Below are positions 14,833 through 15,028 of a stretch of DNA of 15,028 nt, one piece after another. The DNA is from Firmicutes bacterium UBA1535 (GTDB lineage Bacteria > Bacillota > Clostridia > Tissierellales > Sedimentibacteraceae). Numbering within the stretch: position 1 is the stretch's first letter; every line of letters begins with the position of its first letter. The stretch covers positions 421-15,448 of the forward strand of contig DCPV01000186.1 in assembly GCA_002323775.1 (NCBI GenBank), read 5' to 3'. Both the position numbers and the translations under genes were made by a program. Below the pieces are notes generated by a model. It ran no database searches and was not told where the DNA came from. It saw only the letters and a program-made list of their open reading frames with translations.

Positions 14833-15028
14833 ACTTGTCCTACATAACTTTCTAACATACTTAATAGGTTTGTAAAGATTGTTATAAAGAAATAGGATAT
14901 TATAAGCTTAATTAAAAAGTCCATATCACCTAAAGTTATACTATCTAACATCTTACCATATAGATATGGACTTATATTTGCCACTAAAGATCCAATAATT
15001 ATTAATATTATAATTAAGATTAAATATT
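14772..15028 (-). pseudogene. Truncated second ABC exporter (5' end outside window)
   Basis: The frame is open from the window edge. It reads GSLVANISPYLYGKMLDSI, then ITIFTNLLSMLESYVGQV, closely like residues about 42-95 of the exporter at 10823-12658. At 14832/14833 similarity stops abruptly. The last 19 codons (14775-14832, KNAKKLRIYLRRKMHMKIW) are out-of-frame readings of the neighbouring accessory gene. About 95 of 611 expected codons would remain, without an ATPase domain, so it cannot be a working exporter. Nucleotide identity of about 81% says the copies diverged before the break and are not a fresh duplication. Confidence 0.85.

Noticed and set aside
10823..15028. Transposase, integrase, attachment site or CRISPR array explaining the accessory region
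   Set aside because: No transposase or integrase reading frame, no terminal inverted repeats and no spacer-repeat pattern are visible; the only long repeat is the exporter duplication.

Overview
The window comes from a low-GC, A/T-rich Firmicute. I infer a Clostridia member, most likely an amino-acid-fermenting Peptostreptococcaceae-like anaerobe. The grounds are a complete bacterial selenocysteine (Sec) system, a selD that is itself Sec-encoded, AGGAG-type ribosome binding sites, A/T-only hairpins, and a Clostridia-style D-Ala-D-Ala carboxypeptidase. No species can be named from the sequence alone.

Layout. Almost everything is on the minus strand. Positions 1-465 hold the N-terminal part of a MacB/LolD-type ABC ATPase. 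Positions 507-2829 hold a two-gene operon with a clear promoter and terminator: a small universal-stress-like protein followed by a degenerate kinase-like membrane protein with an extracytoplasmic beta-sandwich-like domain. Positions 2904-3112 hold the Sec tRNA (anticodon TCA) with its own promoter and terminator. Positions 3153-3941 hold an OmpR/PhoB-type response regulator with Glu at the phosphoacceptor position and no neighbouring kinase. Positions 3993-9271 look like one operon, comEA-selD-selA-selB, read from a TTGATA-17-TATAAT promoter. selD must be read through an in-frame TGA at 8440-8442, followed by a SECIS-like hairpin. Positions 9281-10788 hold the only plus-strand gene, a secreted penicillin-binding-type carboxypeptidase, closed by a strong bidirectional terminator.

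Positions 10823-15028 are accessory in character and more A/T-rich. In transcription order they hold: a truncated ABC exporter paralogue running in from the right edge; the broken remnant of a small protein gene; a 77-residue peptide with eleven cysteines, almost all four residues apart (a CXXX-repeat peptide); a solute-binding-like lipoprotein; and a nearly complete ABC exporter without a peptidase domain. I read this as a ribosomally made, probably modified peptide (RiPP) locus. It has been rearranged: the paralogue and the small accessory gene are joined at a sharp breakpoint, 14832/14833. No radical SAM maturase is visible, so any modifying enzyme must lie beyond 15028, elsewhere in the genome, or be lost.

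How the genes work together. SelD makes selenophosphate, SelA converts Ser-tRNA to Sec-tRNA, SelB delivers it, and selC is the tRNA. All four parts are within 6 kb, and SelD production itself depends on the finished pathway. The right-hand cluster would make, export and possibly sense or capture a cysteine-rich peptide.
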